This document shows, piece by piece, positions 7,460 through 8,559 of a stretch of 8,559 nucleotides of DNA. A program made the position numbers and the translations under genes. Each line of letters begins with the position of its first letter. Within the stretch, counting starts at the first letter, position 1. The notes under the pieces were generated by a model that ran no database searches, was not told the origin of the DNA, and saw only the letters and a program-made list of their open reading frames with translations. Source of the DNA: Pullibacteroides sp964436335 (GTDB lineage Bacteria > Bacteroidota > Bacteroidia > Bacteroidales > P3); contig CAYTCD010000076.1 in assembly GCA_964436335.1 (NCBI GenBank), positions 1-8,559 on the forward strand, in the 5' to 3' direction.

Positions 7460-7526
7460 AATATCTTGTTTTTCAATTTACAGAATTCTTTCCTTTATAT
7501 TAAGGAGGAGATTCGGGGTAAAAGAG

Positions 7527-7534
7527 CAAAGATA
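7527..7534 (-). promoter_or_regulatory. guaB: Candidate -7 box (TAnnTTTG) of the guaB promoter
   Basis: On the minus strand this reads TATCTTTG, an exact match to the Bacteroidota primary sigma factor -7 consensus TAnnTTTG. It points toward guaB, with a predicted start of transcription a few bases further on and a leader of roughly 60 nt. The -33 element (TTTG-like) is weak: only GTTCCTGAAA is found at about the right spacing, within the last codons of the transporter gene. The position in a 93-bp gap directly ahead of a housekeeping gene supports it. Confidence 0.55.
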
Positions 7535-7553
7535 AAAAAAAGTACGATACTTT
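7534..7553 (-). terminator. Weak hairpin plus T8 tract after the EamA transporter gene
   Basis: The minus strand has AAAGTA-TCG-TACTTT, a perfect 6-bp stem with a 3-base loop (7539-7553), running straight into eight T residues (7534-7541). The hairpin overlaps the transporter stop codon (TGA at 7553-7555). This is the layout of an intrinsic terminator, but the stem has a single G-C pair and would be weak. The same palindrome could instead be a binding site, since it lies just upstream of the guaB -7 box. Confidence 0.4.
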
Positions 7554-8485
7554 CAGGAACGGCCTTCCATTTGCGCCCTCGATCTGCTACGGGTAACCAG
7601 AAAGACCCCTGCAAAAACCAGAAAGGTAGCCACCGCCTTGATCCAGCCAAAGCCGTCCTGTCCCAAAATCAAAGCCAGGCACGCTGCCGTGATAGGCTGT
7701 ATATAATTATAGACGCTCAGCACTGTGGGGCGGATACGCTTCTGCGCCACCGGAATCAGAAGATAGGTGATACATGTGGCCCCCACTACCGTATAAGCCA
7801 GAAAGAGATAGATATTGAGCGGTATGCGTGTATAATCCAACTCCGCCACATACGGCCACAGAAAAGGCGTGGAAAGGATGCAGGAAAAAAGGAACATCCA
7901 TCGCATCACCGTTATAGGCCTGTAGCGGGCCACAAGATTACGGAAAGCCGTAAGGTAAATGGCATAAGAAAGACCGCTTATCAAACATAAAACGATACCG
8001 AAAAGACTGTTTCTGCCCGCTTCTTCCACGGTTTCGCCCGTCCAATACTTGCCGGCTATCATAATCACCGCTCCGCTCAATCCTAAAAAAACGCCGCCGG
8101 CTTTCATCCACGAGATAGGCTCTTTGAGAAACAAAGCCGACAAAAGCATGGTAAGGATAGGCGTAAACGTAACCACAATAGCCGTTTCTACGGGCGAAGC
8201 GTATTCCAAGCCCATCACAAACTGCAGCTGATTAAAAAGAACACCGAATACCGCCGCCAACGCAAGACCGCCCAAATCCCGGAGCGGCACCCTCTCCCAT
8301 TTCACAAACAAGGAGAGCAACCAAAAGAAAACCACGGCACCCGTGGTTCTAAAAAACGCCATCCCGAAGGCCGAAACATAGTCGGGCATCACGATTTTCG
8401 ACACCGGAATATTGATTCCGAAAATAATGTTGCTCGCCAATATGGCGATATGTCCCTTATACGCGCCTTTGCTCGGATACGACAT
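7553..8485 (-). CDS. EamA/DMT-family inner-membrane transporter
   Basis: A 310-residue integral membrane protein of the drug/metabolite transporter superfamily, probably an exporter or permease of a small metabolite; the substrate cannot be told. About ten hydrophobic helices form two EamA repeats: residues about 10-143 (ILASNIIFGINIPVSKIVMP; TFTPILTMLLSALFLKEPIS, then GGVFLGLSGAVIMI) and about 160-298 (FGIVLCLISGLSYAIYL; SVYNYIQPITAACLALILGQ, then FLVFAGVFLV). The tail is short and charged (RSRSRAQMEGRS). The frame extends to an ATG at 8512 (adding MCTPYCRNN), but the ATG at 8485 is preferred: it is preceded by GAAACAAT, and the added residues do not look like part of the family. It is on the same strand as guaB, 93 bp upstream, separated by a hairpin and a promoter candidate, so it is probably a separate transcription unit. 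Confidence 0.92.
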   Translation of the reverse strand: MSYPSKGAYKGHIAILASNIIFGINIPVSKIVMPDYVSAFGMAFFRTTGAVVFFWLLSLFVKWERVPLRDLGGLALAAVFGVLFNQLQFVMGLEYASPVETAIVVTFTPILTMLLSALFLKEPISWMKAGGVFLGLSGAVIMIAGKYWTGETVEEAGRNSLFGIVLCLISGLSYAIYLTAFRNLVARYRPITVMRWMFLFSCILSTPFLWPYVAELDYTRIPLNIYLFLAYTVVGATCITYLLIPVAQKRIRPTVLSVYNYIQPITAACLALILGQDGFGWIKAVATFLVFAGVFLVTRSRSRAQMEGRS

Positions 8486-8559
8486 ATTGTTTCTGCAATA
8501 AGGAGTGCACATTTAGACTTTTCTTCGTTCTTCGAAAAACGGAAACACCCGCCAGTAGC
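8486..8559 (-). promoter_or_regulatory. Upstream region of the EamA gene with a weak promoter candidate
   Basis: On the minus strand TAAATGTG (8508-8515) matches TAnnTTTG at all but one fixed position, and a T-rich TTTTTCG lies about 19 bp before it, where the -33 box would be. If real, the ATG at 8512 would lie inside the -7 box, which supports the 8485 start for the transporter. The region ends at the window edge, so a stronger promoter further upstream cannot be excluded. Confidence 0.25.

Noticed and set aside
7498..7510. TAAGGAGG on the plus strand, a strong Shine-Dalgarno-like sequence; on the minus strand it equals CCTCCTTA, like the 3' tail of 16S rRNA
   Set aside because: No start codon lies at a usable distance on the plus strand, and this lineage rarely uses such sites. 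As an anti-SD mimic in the guaB leader it is short and could be chance.
8515..8540. Imperfect inverted repeat around TTCGTTCTTCGAA upstream of the transporter gene
   Set aside because: The arms pair over only about five bases with a long loop and no T-tract on the needed side, so neither a terminator nor a clear operator is supported.

Overview
The window looks like chromosomal DNA of a Bacteroidota bacterium, most likely Bacteroidales. The evidence is a three-member SurA/parvulin cluster directly downstream of an IMP dehydrogenase gene, start codons preceded by A/T-rich sequence rather than Shine-Dalgarno sites, a TAnnTTTG-type promoter box upstream of guaB, and fairly balanced base composition. 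Genus cannot be decided from the sequence alone. There is no tRNA, rRNA, CRISPR array, insertion sequence or phage gene.

Layout, left to right: (1) the 3' part of a ThiF/MoeB/HesA-type E1-like enzyme on the plus strand, cut by the window edge; (2) six genes all on the minus strand, read right to left: an EamA-family (DMT) transporter (7553-8485), guaB (5984-7459), a 665-residue double-parvulin peptidyl-prolyl isomerase (3943-5940), a 294-residue SurA-like lipoprotein with no intact parvulin site (3090-3974), a 514-residue SurA-like chaperone (1544-3088) and a MoxR-type AAA+ ATPase (585-1559). The MoxR frame is broken by a TAG codon just before the P-loop. MoxR and the E1-like gene converge with 27 bp between their stop codons.

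The guaB-to-moxR block looks like one operon: the gaps are 43 bp, -32 bp (overlap), 1 bp and -16 bp (overlap). A probable promoter sits just upstream of guaB, and a weak hairpin with a T-tract separates it from the transporter. The three SurA-family proteins all have export signals and probably handle outer-membrane proteins and lipoproteins in the periplasm. They form a graded series: two intact parvulin domains, two half-degenerate ones, and none. The link to guaB looks like positional conservation rather than a shared pathway.

Most of the window is housekeeping. The items that deserve a second look are the interrupted MoxR, the graded loss of parvulin active sites, the E1-like protein without its usual cysteines, a G8 tract in a parvulin motif, a Z-DNA-prone palindrome over the lipobox codons, and the fused terminator/promoter before guaB. 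I did not find a convincing new defence, mobile or RNA-guided system.
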